Positions 56,416-64,000 of a stretch of DNA of 64,000 bases are shown here, one piece after another; within the stretch, counting starts at the first letter, position 1, and the number at the start of each line of letters is the position of its first letter. Below the pieces are notes generated by a model, which did no database searches, had not been told where the DNA came from, and was given only the letters and a program-made list of their open reading frames with translations. Made by a program: the position numbers and the translations under genes. This stretch comes from Vibrio ouci (GTDB lineage Bacteria > Pseudomonadota > Gammaproteobacteria > Enterobacterales > Vibrionaceae): positions 124,001 to 188,000 of the forward strand of contig NZ_SATR01000003.1 in the NCBI RefSeq assembly GCF_004551525.1. The letters are read 5' to 3'.

Positions 56416-57630
56416 ATGACTGTAGAAAATAAAGTAGAACGCGGTTTGTTTGATGAGGTAATGGTACCTTGTTACAACCCAATGGAAATGATTCCAGTAA
56501 AAGGCGAAGGCGCTCGAGTTTGGGACCAACAGGGGACTGAATATATCGACTTTGCTGGTGGTATTGCCGTGAGCTGCCTAGGTCATTGTCACCCTGCAAT
56601 GGTGAACGCGTTAACTGAGCAAGGTCAGAAGATTTGGCACCTAAGTAACGTAATGACTAACGAACCAGCACTACGCTTAGCGAAAAAGCTTACTGATGTA
56701 TGTTTCGCTGAGAAAGTGTTCTTTGCTAACTCTGGCGCAGAAGCGAACGAAGCGGCACTTAAGTTAGCTCGTCGTTACGCAGCTGATGAGTTTGGCCCAG
56801 AGAAATCAGAAATCATCGCATTTAAACAAGGCTTCCACGGTCGTACTTTCTTTACCGTTACTGTTGGTGGTCAAGCGGCTTACTCAGACGGCTTTGGTCC
56901 TAAGCCGGGTGATGTTACTCACCTACCATACAATGATGTCGAAGCGCTAAAAGCTCATATCTCAGATCGCACTTGTGCCATCATGATGGAGCCACTTCAA
57001 GGTGAAGGCGGCATCATCTCTCCAACTGATGAATTCGTACAGACAGTGCGTGAACTGTGTGACAAGCACAATGCACTACTGATTTTTGATGAAGTACAAA
57101 CTGGTAACGGTCGTACTGGTAATTTCTACGCATACCAAGGTCTGGGTGTAACGCCAGACATCCTAAGTACTGCGAAATCACTTGGTGGTGGTTTCCCTAT
57201 CGGCGCAATGCTTACGACAACTAAGCTTTCTAAGCACCTGAAAGTCGGTACACATGGCTCAACTTACGGCGGTAACCCACTGGCATGTGCAGTTGCAGAA
57301 GCTGTGGTTGATGTTGTTAGCGCACCAGAAACACTAGCCGGTGTTGCAGAGCGTGAAGCGCTGTTCCGTGAGGGCTTAGCTAAACTTAATGATAAGTACA
57401 ACATGTTCGAAGAAGTGCGTGGTAAGGGCTTATTGCTTGGCGCTGCACTGAATGAAGATTGGCAAGGCCGTGCTCGCGACGTATTGGTTGCAGCAGGAAA
57501 AGAAGGCCTAATGGTGCTAGTGGCAGGAGCAAACGTAGTGCGTTTCACTCCATCACTGGTCATCACTAAAGAAGAAATTGAAGAAGGATTAGCGCGCCTA
57601 GATAAAGCTCTAGCAACGCTAGTTAAATAA
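56416..57630 (+). CDS. argD: Acetylornithine / succinylornithine aminotransferase (ArgD/AstC)
   Basis: 404 residues. A class III PLP aminotransferase with [17 protein letters not shown], the [12 protein letters not shown] aspartate, and the lysine in [15 protein letters not shown]. It serves arginine synthesis (acetylornithine) and, placed before astA and astD, arginine breakdown by the succinyltransferase pathway (succinylornithine). One gene probably does both jobs. Confidence 0.94.
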   Translation: MTVENKVERGLFDEVMVPCYNPMEMIPVKGEGARVWDQQGTEYIDFAGGIAVSCLGHCHPAMVNALTEQGQKIWHLSNVMTNEPALRLAKKLTDVCFAEKVFFANSGAEANEAALKLARRYAADEFGPEKSEIIAFKQGFHGRTFFTVTVGGQAAYSDGFGPKPGDVTHLPYNDVEALKAHISDRTCAIMMEPLQGEGGIISPTDEFVQTVRELCDKHNALLIFDEVQTGNGRTGNFYAYQGLGVTPDILSTAKSLGGGFPIGAMLTTTKLSKHLKVGTHGSTYGGNPLACAVAEAVVDVVSAPETLAGVAEREALFREGLAKLNDKYNMFEEVRGKGLLLGAALNEDWQGRARDVLVAAGKEGLMVLVAGANVVRFTPSLVITKEEIEEGLARLDKALATLVK

Positions 57631-57672
57631 TAATTAAACAAACCGGGGGAGCTGTTTTCCATAGCTCTCCCA

Positions 57673-57835
57673 ATACCAGTGCTATCGGTCATGTGTTCAG
57701 GTAGTTGCGCAGGAAAAATCGCTTAGAACAAGGCGTGGCTTGTAGCGAGCTAGCGGGCCTAACTTCAAAAGCCACAACGCAGTTATCAGCGATTTTAACC
57801 AGCAAAAACGAATAGATGACCGATAGCATTGGTAT
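57673..57835. repeat. Structured MITE-like intergenic repeat, family A, copy 2
   Basis: 163 bp with perfect-ended inverted termini ATACCAGTGCTATCGGTCAT and, at the right, its complement with one mismatch. The central loop GGCTTGTAGCGAGCTAGCGG and the flanking AAATCGCT / AGCGATTT stem match copy 1 in inverted orientation. It lies inside the argD-astA gap, so the element is transcribed within the operon. No protein is encoded. Confidence 0.9.
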
Positions 57836-57857
57836 CCCGCATCAGGAGGGAGTATCG

Positions 57858-58877
57858 ATGCTGGTTGTTCGCCCTATCGCAATGTCGGACTACGACGCGC
57901 TGCACACATGTGCGGTTGAGTCGGGTCATGGATTTACATCTCTACCGGTTAACGAAGAACTGTTAACTAACCGTATTACTCATTCAGAATATAGCTTCAC
58001 AAAACCAGAGGTTACAGAACCTGGTGATGAAGGCTATCTGATGGTTGGCTTTGATAGCGAAACCGGTGAAGTCGCTGGTTGTACAGGTATCGAAGCATCC
58101 ATTGGTTGGGATGTACCTTTCTACTCATATCACATCAGTACCGTGGTGCATTCATCGCCGAAACTGGGTGTGAATAACGTCGTTAAGCTACTGACGTTTG
58201 GCAACAACTACACAGGCTGTAGTGAGATTTGTACTCTATTCCTGAGACCAACATTTCGCGGTGGCTTAAATGGCCGCCTAATGTCGAAATGTCGTTTTCT
58301 AATGATGGCAGAGCATCCGCACCGCTTCTCTAAAACCGTGTTTGCTGAGATGCGTGGTGTCTCAGATGAAGAAGGTAACTCACCATTCTGGCAATGGCTG
58401 CAAGAGCACTTCTTCTCGATTGATTTCACCATGGCTGATTACCTAACCGGTATCGGTAAGAAAGGCTTCATCGCTGATCTGATGCCAAAACTGCCAATCT
58501 ACATCAACTTACTGAGCAAAGAAGCGCAAGCAGTGATTGGTCAGGTACATGACAACACCAAGCCAGCGCTACGTCTACTTGAAAAAGAAGGCTTCACTTG
58601 CCGCAACTACGTCGACATCTTTGATGGCGGCCCAACGGTCGAGTGTGATGTGCGAAATATTGAATCAGTGCGTCACTCTATCCGTGCCAAAGTGACGATC
58701 GCAGAGCATACCAGCTCGCAAGATTACCTAATGTCTAACACTTCGTTCGAAGATTTCCGTGCAACAGCAGCCAAAGCGGCCCATGACCATGAGTCAGAAT
58801 CAGTGATTCTTTCACCAGAAGTCGCGCAAGCATTGAAAGTCAACGAAGGCGACTATGTTCGCATGCTAGCTCAGTAA
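57858..58877 (+). CDS. astA: AstA, arginine N-succinyltransferase
   Basis: 339 residues. First enzyme of the AST arginine catabolic pathway, joining succinyl-CoA to arginine. [15 protein letters not shown] is the family start, with strong AGGAGGGAG just upstream; the longer frame from 57816 runs out of the repeat element. [20 protein letters not shown] is a conserved acyl-CoA-site region. Confidence 0.95.
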   Translation: MLVVRPIAMSDYDALHTCAVESGHGFTSLPVNEELLTNRITHSEYSFTKPEVTEPGDEGYLMVGFDSETGEVAGCTGIEASIGWDVPFYSYHISTVVHSSPKLGVNNVVKLLTFGNNYTGCSEICTLFLRPTFRGGLNGRLMSKCRFLMMAEHPHRFSKTVFAEMRGVSDEEGNSPFWQWLQEHFFSIDFTMADYLTGIGKKGFIADLMPKLPIYINLLSKEAQAVIGQVHDNTKPALRLLEKEGFTCRNYVDIFDGGPTVECDVRNIESVRHSIRAKVTIAEHTSSQDYLMSNTSFEDFRATAAKAAHDHESESVILSPEVAQALKVNEGDYVRMLAQ

Positions 58878-58912
58878 CGCTGAGATTAAGAACAAATTTG
58901 AAGGAACAAGTT

Positions 58913-60370
58913 ATGACACATTGGATTGCAGGTGAATGGGTTGCAGGTCAAGGTGAGTCAATGAACTCACAAAGCCCATATAACAATGACGTCATCTGGC
59001 AAGGTGAAAGTGCAACTCCAGAGCAAGTTGAGCAAGCGGTTTCAGCAGCACGCAGCGCGTTTGTAGGCTGGAAAAAAATGACCTTTGCTGAGCGTGAAGC
59101 GATTGTGCTCGCATTTGCTGAGAAGGTAAAAGAGAACAGCGAGCAGATCGCTGAAATCATCGCCAAAGAAACCGGTAAACCGATTTGGGAAACGCGCACA
59201 GAAGCGGCGGCTATGGCAGGTAAGATTGCTATCTCGATTCGTGCCTACCATGACCGTACTGGTGAAGCGCAGCGTGAAGCCGCTGGCAACCAAATTGTCC
59301 TTCGCCACCGCCCGCTAGGCGTGATGGCGGTATTTGGTCCTTATAACTTCCCAGGTCACTTACCTAATGGTCACATTGTGCCGGCGCTACTTGCGGGTAA
59401 CACTGTGGTATTTAAGCCTTCAGAGCAAACGCCGCTAACCGGTGAGTTTGCAATGAAACTGTGGGATCAAGTAGGCCTACCAAAAGGTGTTATCAACCTA
59501 GTACAAGGCGCGAAAGAAACGGGGATTGCGTTAGCAGATTCGAAAGGTCTTGATGGTGTGCTGTTTACTGGCAGTGCGAACACCGGCCATATCCTGCATA
59601 AACAGTTTGCTGGGCAGCCGGGCAAAATGCTGGCGCTGGAGATGGGTGGTAACAACCCGATGGTGATTTCTGAAAACTACGGTGAAGTGGATGCGACGGT
59701 TTATACCATTATTCAGTCTGCCTTTATCAGTGCCGGTCAACGCTGTACCTGTGCGCGTCGCCTGTATGTGCCAGTAGGTGAGAAAGGTGACTTGTTGGTG
59801 AGCAAGCTAGTGGACGCAACCAAGAAGATTCGTGTTGATCAGCCATTTGCTGAACCTGCACCATTTATGGGGCCGCAAATATCTAAAGCAGCAGCTGACT
59901 TTATTCTTGCAGCGCAAGCAAATCTGCAAAAGCTTGGTGGTGAGAGTCTGATTGAAGCGAAAGCGGGTCAAGCCGCGTTTGTTACTCCAGGAATCATCGA
60001 CGTCACTGCGATCGCAGAGCTACCAGATGAAGAGTATTTTGGTCCATTGCTACAAGTGGTTCGTTACCAAGGGCTAGAGAAAGCGGTAGAGCTGGCCAAC
60101 GATACGCGCTTTGGTCTATCGGCTGGTCTAGTCTCTACCGATGACAGCGAATGGGAATACTTTGTTGACCACATTCGTGCCGGCATCGTGAACCGTAACC
60201 GCCAGCTAACGGGCGCAAGTGGTGATGCACCATTTGGTGGCCCAGGTGCTTCGGGTAACCTACGACCAAGTGCGTACTACGCAGCTGATTACTGTGCTTA
60301 TCCTATGGCATCAATGGAAGGTGGAGAAACTCTTCTGCCAGCAACATTGAGCCCAGGGCTAGAGCTATAA
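58913..60370 (+). CDS. astD: AstD, N-succinylglutamate 5-semialdehyde dehydrogenase
   Basis: 485 residues. It oxidises succinylglutamic semialdehyde to succinylglutamate with NAD. The aldehyde dehydrogenase glutamate is in [11 protein letters not shown] and the catalytic cysteine in [14 protein letters not shown]. The start is the ATG at 58913 after GAAGGAAC. Third gene of the ast operon; astB and astE are not in the window. Confidence 0.96.
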   Translation: MTHWIAGEWVAGQGESMNSQSPYNNDVIWQGESATPEQVEQAVSAARSAFVGWKKMTFAEREAIVLAFAEKVKENSEQIAEIIAKETGKPIWETRTEAAAMAGKIAISIRAYHDRTGEAQREAAGNQIVLRHRPLGVMAVFGPYNFPGHLPNGHIVPALLAGNTVVFKPSEQTPLTGEFAMKLWDQVGLPKGVINLVQGAKETGIALADSKGLDGVLFTGSANTGHILHKQFAGQPGKMLALEMGGNNPMVISENYGEVDATVYTIIQSAFISAGQRCTCARRLYVPVGEKGDLLVSKLVDATKKIRVDQPFAEPAPFMGPQISKAAADFILAAQANLQKLGGESLIEAKAGQAAFVTPGIIDVTAIAELPDEEYFGPLLQVVRYQGLEKAVELANDTRFGLSAGLVSTDDSEWEYFVDHIRAGIVNRNRQLTGASGDAPFGGPGASGNLRPSAYYAADYCAYPMASMEGGETLLPATLSPGLEL

Positions 60371-60414
60371 AAAAACATTAGGTCAAAGAACCTAAGTTAG
60401 GGAATTCCCTTCTT

Positions 60415-60437
60415 CCTCCCTGAGCTGGGAGGTTTTT
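60415..60437 (+). terminator. Terminator after astD
   Basis: CCTCCC-TGAGCT-GGGAGG hairpin followed by TTTTT. A longer imperfect hairpin (AGGCTATC ... GGTAGCCT then CTTTT) follows at about 60453-60500. Confidence 0.75.
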
Positions 60438-60555
60438 AACGTCACAGGTTGAAGGCTATCAGACTGATTATCTGGACAAATCGGTTTGGTAGCCTCTTTT
60501 ATAACTTAACCAATAACAATAACGACTAACCCAATAACGTAAACAAGGAGGCGTT

Positions 60556-61347
60556 ATGACGCCAGATGCTTTATTCCAATCGTTATGGAAGGACTATATT
60601 CAACGCTTGTGTCCCTCTGCTGAAAAAGTGCATCAACTACTGCAAGAAGATGAAGCGCTGATCAATGACCATATCGCGTTACGAACTTTCAATGTAGAGC
60701 CATTGGGTATTGCAACTTTAGCGCAGCCTTTCTTAGATGTTGGCTACAAACCTTGCGGTGACTATCTGTTTGAAAGTAAGAAGCTGGTAGCCAAGCACTT
60801 TGAACATCCAGACCCGAAACAGCCAAAAGTGTTTATCAGTGAGCTCAAAGTGGAAGAGTGCTCAGAAGCACTGCAAGCTATCGTTGCTAAGCTTGTTGAG
60901 CAATTGGACACCAGTAAGCTAAAAGGTCATGAGTTCTTGTCTGGCGGTCGTTTATGGGACTTAAGCTATGCTGATTTCCAAACACTGGCGACAGAGAGCG
61001 AGTACGCTTCTTGGTTAGCGGCGCATGGCTATGGTGCCAACCACTTTACGGTCAGCGTCAATCAACTGAATGCCTTTGAGGAAGTGGTTGGCGTCAATAA
61101 TCATCTCCGTGATGCAGGCTTTACCATTAACGAGTTTGGTGGTGAAGTGAAAGGCTCGCCAGAGGTACTGCTAGAGCAATCTTCAACTATGGCAGATAAA
61201 GTTGCGGTGCAGTTTAGCGAAGGGACTGAAATCATCCCAGGTGGTTTCTATGAGTTTGCTAAGCGCTACCCAATGCCGAATGGTGAGCTTTACCCAGGGT
61301 TTGTTGCTGCATCTGCAGATAAGATCTTCGAAAGTACCAACGGCTAG
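60556..61347 (+). CDS. DUF1338 family, probable 2-oxoadipate dioxygenase/decarboxylase-like metalloenzyme
   Basis: 263 residues. DHIALRTF and GANHFTVS give two candidate metal-binding histidines and GGFYEFAKRYPMPNG the glutamate/arginine region seen in the DUF1338/HglS family, Fe(II) enzymes of lysine-derived 2-oxoadipate breakdown. It has AAGGAGG before the ATG and follows the ast genes, with a terminator between. The actual substrate here is uncertain. Confidence 0.82.
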   Translation: MTPDALFQSLWKDYIQRLCPSAEKVHQLLQEDEALINDHIALRTFNVEPLGIATLAQPFLDVGYKPCGDYLFESKKLVAKHFEHPDPKQPKVFISELKVEECSEALQAIVAKLVEQLDTSKLKGHEFLSGGRLWDLSYADFQTLATESEYASWLAAHGYGANHFTVSVNQLNAFEEVVGVNNHLRDAGFTINEFGGEVKGSPEVLLEQSSTMADKVAVQFSEGTEIIPGGFYEFAKRYPMPNGELYPGFVAASADKIFESTNG

Positions 61348-61368
61348 CAGTGTTCGTCAGATAAAAAG

Positions 61369-61396
61369 AAAGCCACCGAGTAGGTGGCTTTTTTAA
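61369..61396 (+). terminator. Bidirectional terminator between the DUF1338 gene and crp
   Basis: AAAGCCACC / GGTGGCTTT stem with a 5-nt loop followed by TTTTTT on the plus strand; A's on the other side can serve crp, which ends at 61417. Confidence 0.85.
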
Positions 61397-61416
61397 TTCT
61401 TATTCGTTAATCGAAA

Positions 61417-62049
61417 TTAACGAGTACCGTATACAACGATTGTCTTACCGTGAGCAGAGATTAGGTTCTGCTCTTCTAGCATCTTCAAGATACGACCAAC
61501 GGTTTCACGAGAACAGCCAACGATTTGACCAATCTCTTGACGAGTGATCTTAATCTGCATGCCGTCTGGGTGAGTCATTGCGTCAGGTTGTTTCGCTAGG
61601 TTTAGTAGCGTCTGAGCAATGCGGCCCGTTACGTCTAGGAATGCTAGGTCACCCACTTTCTGGCTAGTCACTTGTAGGCGGCTTGCCATTTGCGCTGAAA
61701 GGCGCATTAGGATGTCTGGGTTAACTTGAATTAGTTGACGGAACTTCTTGAAAGAGATTTCTGCTACTTCACAAGGAGATTTAGCACGAACCCAAGCAGT
61801 ACGCTCTTGATCTTCTTCGAATAGACCAAGCTCACCGATAAAGTCACCTTGGTTTAGGTAAGAAAGGATCATTTCCTTACCTTCTTCGTCCTTGATAAGA
61901 ACCGCAACAGAGCCTTTAACGATGTAGTACAACGTCTCAGCTTTTTCGCCCGCATGAATCAGCGTGCTTTTTGATGGGTACTTATGAATATGACAGTGTG
62001 AAAGGAACCACTCTAATGTTGGGTCGGTTTGAGGTTTACCTAGAACCAT
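61417..62049 (-). CDS. crp: CRP, cAMP receptor protein
   Basis: 210 residues. The cyclic-AMP domain has [32 protein letters not shown] and the ligand residues in [19 protein letters not shown]. The DNA-binding helix-turn-helix is [22 protein letters not shown]. The sequence is near-identical to the E. coli protein in these motifs. It has its own 241-nt upstream gap, presumably with an autoregulated promoter. Confidence 0.98.
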   Translation of the reverse strand: MVLGKPQTDPTLEWFLSHCHIHKYPSKSTLIHAGEKAETLYYIVKGSVAVLIKDEEGKEMILSYLNQGDFIGELGLFEEDQERTAWVRAKSPCEVAEISFKKFRQLIQVNPDILMRLSAQMASRLQVTSQKVGDLAFLDVTGRIAQTLLNLAKQPDAMTHPDGMQIKITRQEIGQIVGCSRETVGRILKMLEEQNLISAHGKTIVVYGTR

Positions 62050-62290
62050 AATATCTCACTTCCTCTGCAGGGTACGCTTGCCGCTTTCCATGTTTTAGCA
62101 AAGCCTTAAATAGGCCTACTAGGATAAGAGCACTTTACAAATGCTGCAAGCCATCTTGTGTTTCGGTAAGAAATAGTATCCTTTTTCGAAAACGATTTCT
62201 TGATTTTAATCGGGTCAAGTGGTGTATTTACTACGCAAAACTGTGCACATGATCACGGTATGAAAAGTAATCGTGCTCTAGCCATGAGTA

Positions 62291-63160
62291 TTAGCCAATT
62301 TTTCCCGTTTCGATTAATTGTTGAAGAATAGGTCGTACGATTAATTCCATCGCAAAACTCATCTTACCGCCCGGTACAACGATGGTGTTATGACGCGACA
62401 TAAACGAACCATCAATCATTGCCAGTAGGTAAGGGTAATCAACATTCTTGATGCCACGAAGGCGAATCACCACAAAACTCTCATCTAGGCTTGGAATACC
62501 TTTGGCGTTGAGTGGGTTTGACGTATCCACCGTCGGGACACGCTGAAAGTTAATATGAGTGCGAGAAAACTGCGGCGTAATGTAGTTTAGGTAGTCGTCC
62601 ATTGAACGAACTATCGAATCCATCACCGCTTCACGTGAATGGCCTCGGTCTCGTGTGTCACGGACAAATTTTTGAATCCATTCAAGGTTAACGATCGGCA
62701 CCATACCAATCAGGAAGTCGACATGTTGCGCGACATTGACGTCACCATCAACCACACCGCCATGCAGACCTTCGTAGAATAGAACGTCTGAGTTTTCCGG
62801 TAGATCTTGCCACGGGGTAAAGGTGCCCGGCATTTGGTTGTAAGGGACAGCTTCATCAAAAGTGTGTAGGTAACGACGTACTTGACCAGTGCCTTCTTGA
62901 CCATACTGACGGAAGAACTCCGCTAGACCACCAAAGTCATTAGCTTGCGGGCCGAAATAGCTGATATGACGACCCTGCTCACGAGCTTTACGGATTTCGA
63001 CATCCATTTCCGGGCGAGTGAAACGGTGAAAACTGTCTCCTTCAACCCAGGCTGGCTTAACGTTCATCATGTTGAACATCTTGCGGAAAGCTTCTGAGGT
63101 AGTAGTGGTTCCGGCTCCGGACGAACCAGTAACGGCAATAATAGGGTGTTTTGCTGACAT
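62291..63160 (-). CDS. prkB: PrkB, phosphoribulokinase-like protein
   Basis: 289 residues. P-loop GSSGAGTTTTSEAF, then EGDSFHRFTRPEMDVEI, and FYEGLHGGV. The family includes phosphoribulokinases, but no RuBisCO is near; in enterobacteria and vibrios its physiological role is not established. The order yheT-yheU-prkB-crp matches E. coli. Confidence 0.93.
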   Translation of the reverse strand: MSAKHPIIAVTGSSGAGTTTTSEAFRKMFNMMNVKPAWVEGDSFHRFTRPEMDVEIRKAREQGRHISYFGPQANDFGGLAEFFRQYGQEGTGQVRRYLHTFDEAVPYNQMPGTFTPWQDLPENSDVLFYEGLHGGVVDGDVNVAQHVDFLIGMVPIVNLEWIQKFVRDTRDRGHSREAVMDSIVRSMDDYLNYITPQFSRTHINFQRVPTVDTSNPLNAKGIPSLDESFVVIRLRGIKNVDYPYLLAMIDGSFMSRHNTIVVPGGKMSFAMELIVRPILQQLIETGKIG

Positions 63161-63242
63161 GACAAACCTTGTCTGAGAGTACGTTCCTGTAATCGACGTC
63201 CACTATAGCATGCTTTGCTTGGACGTCACTGTATGCAGTTCT

Positions 63243-63455
63243 CTAAAATCGATTTTTGAGTTGAATGTCGACCGTTTCATGTAACTCAGAGAAAACCACC
63301 ACGGCGTCTCCTGACTCAAGCTGCTTTTTGATTTGGTCAATTTTGCTTTGCAGCGAAATCTCTACCGCGCCGTAGTCAGTCCCTTCTCGCAGGACAAATT
63401 CTTTGATTAGGTTGTCCAGCGTGTCTGGATCGATTTGTTGCCAAGGAACAATCAT
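63243..63455 (-). CDS. yheU: YheU family (UPF0270) protein
   Basis: 70 residues. [21 protein letters not shown] is the characteristic start and [13 protein letters not shown] the conserved middle. No function is known. It lies between yheT and prkB as in E. coli. Confidence 0.92.
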   Translation of the reverse strand: MIVPWQQIDPDTLDNLIKEFVLREGTDYGAVEISLQSKIDQIKKQLESGDAVVVFSELHETVDIQLKNRF

Positions 63456-63494
63456 AAATACCTCTAGATTTTATGTTCGTTGTAGACGCCGCTA

Positions 63495-64000
63495 TTATGC
63501 CGAAACCACCAAACTTTCATAGTAGGCAGGTAGAGCTTCTTCCAACCAGAAACGCGGCTTTATTGCACTGCCAGTGACAAAGCCAACGTGGCCACCTTGG
63601 TCAAATAAGCGATAGTCGATGTTCTCAGGCAACACGTACTTCGGGATCACGGCATCCGTCATAAATGGATCGTCTTTGGCGTGAATGATCTGGGTCGGCA
63701 AAGTGATCTCTTTAAGGCGATGAATCCCTGAGCATTGATGGTAGTAATCTTCGGCATCTTTAAAACCGTGCAGTGGCGCGGTGATCAAGTCATCAAACTC
63801 GTACAGCTTTGTGACTCGCTTGATGTTGTGATAATTGAGGCCAAGCTCCCCTTTGAGGAGGTGGTGCTTTTGTAGCGCGTTCTTTTTCAACGAAGAGAGC
63901 AGGTAGCTCTTATAGAGCTTAGAAAATCCTTGCTCGATACGTTCAGAACACGCAGAGAGATCCAATGGAGCAGAGACGATGGTGGCCGCATCAATCAGTG
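63495..64000 (-). CDS. yheT: YheT, alpha/beta hydrolase (3' part; start outside the window)
   Basis: The frame is open past the end of the window, so about 168 C-terminal residues are seen. LPTQIIHAKDDPFMTD carries the acid residue of a catalytic triad and FDQGGHVGFVTG the histidine; the nucleophile serine lies outside. The E. coli YheT family are predicted hydrolases of unknown substrate. An apparent start at 63965 (TTG) is internal. Confidence 0.9.
   Translation of the reverse strand, partial: LIDAATIVSAPLDLSACSERIEQGFSKLYKSYLLSSLKKNALQKHHLLKGELGLNYHNIKRVTKLYEFDDLITAPLHGFKDAEDYYHQCSGIHRLKEITLPTQIIHAKDDPFMTDAVIPKYVLPENIDYRLFDQGGHVGFVTGSAIKPRFWLEEALPAYYESLVVSA

Noticed and set aside
57264..57692. 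142-codon open frame antisense to argD
   Set aside because: Shadow frame of argD that runs into the repeat element; no protein-like features.

Overview
The window reads as a Vibrio chromosome (probably the larger one). The support is gene content and order: fis behind dusB, prmA, accBC-aroQ, an acetate-switch cluster (acs, CrbS/CrbR-like two-component system, VC_2705-type symporter), aspA-dcuA-fxsA, pabA-argD-astA-astD, and yheT-yheU-prkB-crp. Several short intergenic repeat families of the kind common in vibrios are also present. The species cannot be named from the sequence alone. No rRNA, tRNA, CRISPR array, integrase or complete insertion sequence was seen.

Layout. 1-4.8 kb: acid-stress lysine decarboxylase system (3' end of cadC, then cadBA). 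4.9-5.9 kb: a diguanylate cyclase. 6.0-11.0 kb: housekeeping genes on the minus strand (fis, dusB, prmA, accC, accB, aroQ). 11.3-25.3 kb: acetate utilisation and its control: acs, a DEDDh exonuclease, a cNMP/CBS/DUF294 protein, an MFS permease, the CrbS-like symporter-kinase, the actP-like symporter with its small subunit, a MarC-family protein and a CrbR-like regulator. 25.6-27.4 kb: dsbD. 27.6-36 kb: arginine and pyrimidine metabolism, with argR, pyrBI (leader peptide and attenuator visible), arcA-arcC-arcB and a YfcC-type permease. These share carbamoyl phosphate. 36.4-40.2 kb: fumarate/aspartate metabolism (dcuA, aspA) and fxsA. 40.5-43.1 kb: an exported nuclease with a GlyGly-CTERM tail. 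55.4-61.4 kb: pabA, argD/astC, astA, astD and a DUF1338 enzyme. 61.4-64 kb: crp, prkB, yheU and the 3' part of yheT.

The accessory island at about 43.2-55.3 kb is the unusual part. A small membrane-anchored protein gene precedes a 2428-residue Sec-exported SpvB/FG-GAP/RHS protein, organised like a fused B-C component of a Tc toxin, with a variable glycine-rich C-terminal tail. Directly behind it lie a two-helix membrane protein gene and a tandem run of ten genes or gene remnants. The run encodes very divergent but recognisably related small secreted proteins of about 100 residues (signal peptide, cysteines, and a helix of the form [LI]-[LI]-x-A-x-x). One member is frameshifted in an A8 tract at its start codon and one is a deletion pseudogene. 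A further possible relative with three nonsense codons lies on the other strand upstream of the RHS gene. I suggest this is a toxin island with an accumulated array of immunity, receptor-binding or decoy proteins. The function is inferred, not shown.

Two dispersed structured repeats stand out. One is a ~162-bp hairpin element present twice, with compensatory base changes between copies. The other is a ~105-bp palindromic element, once alone and 2.3 times in a 131-bp tandem array. Heptanucleotide tandem repeats occur at two sites.
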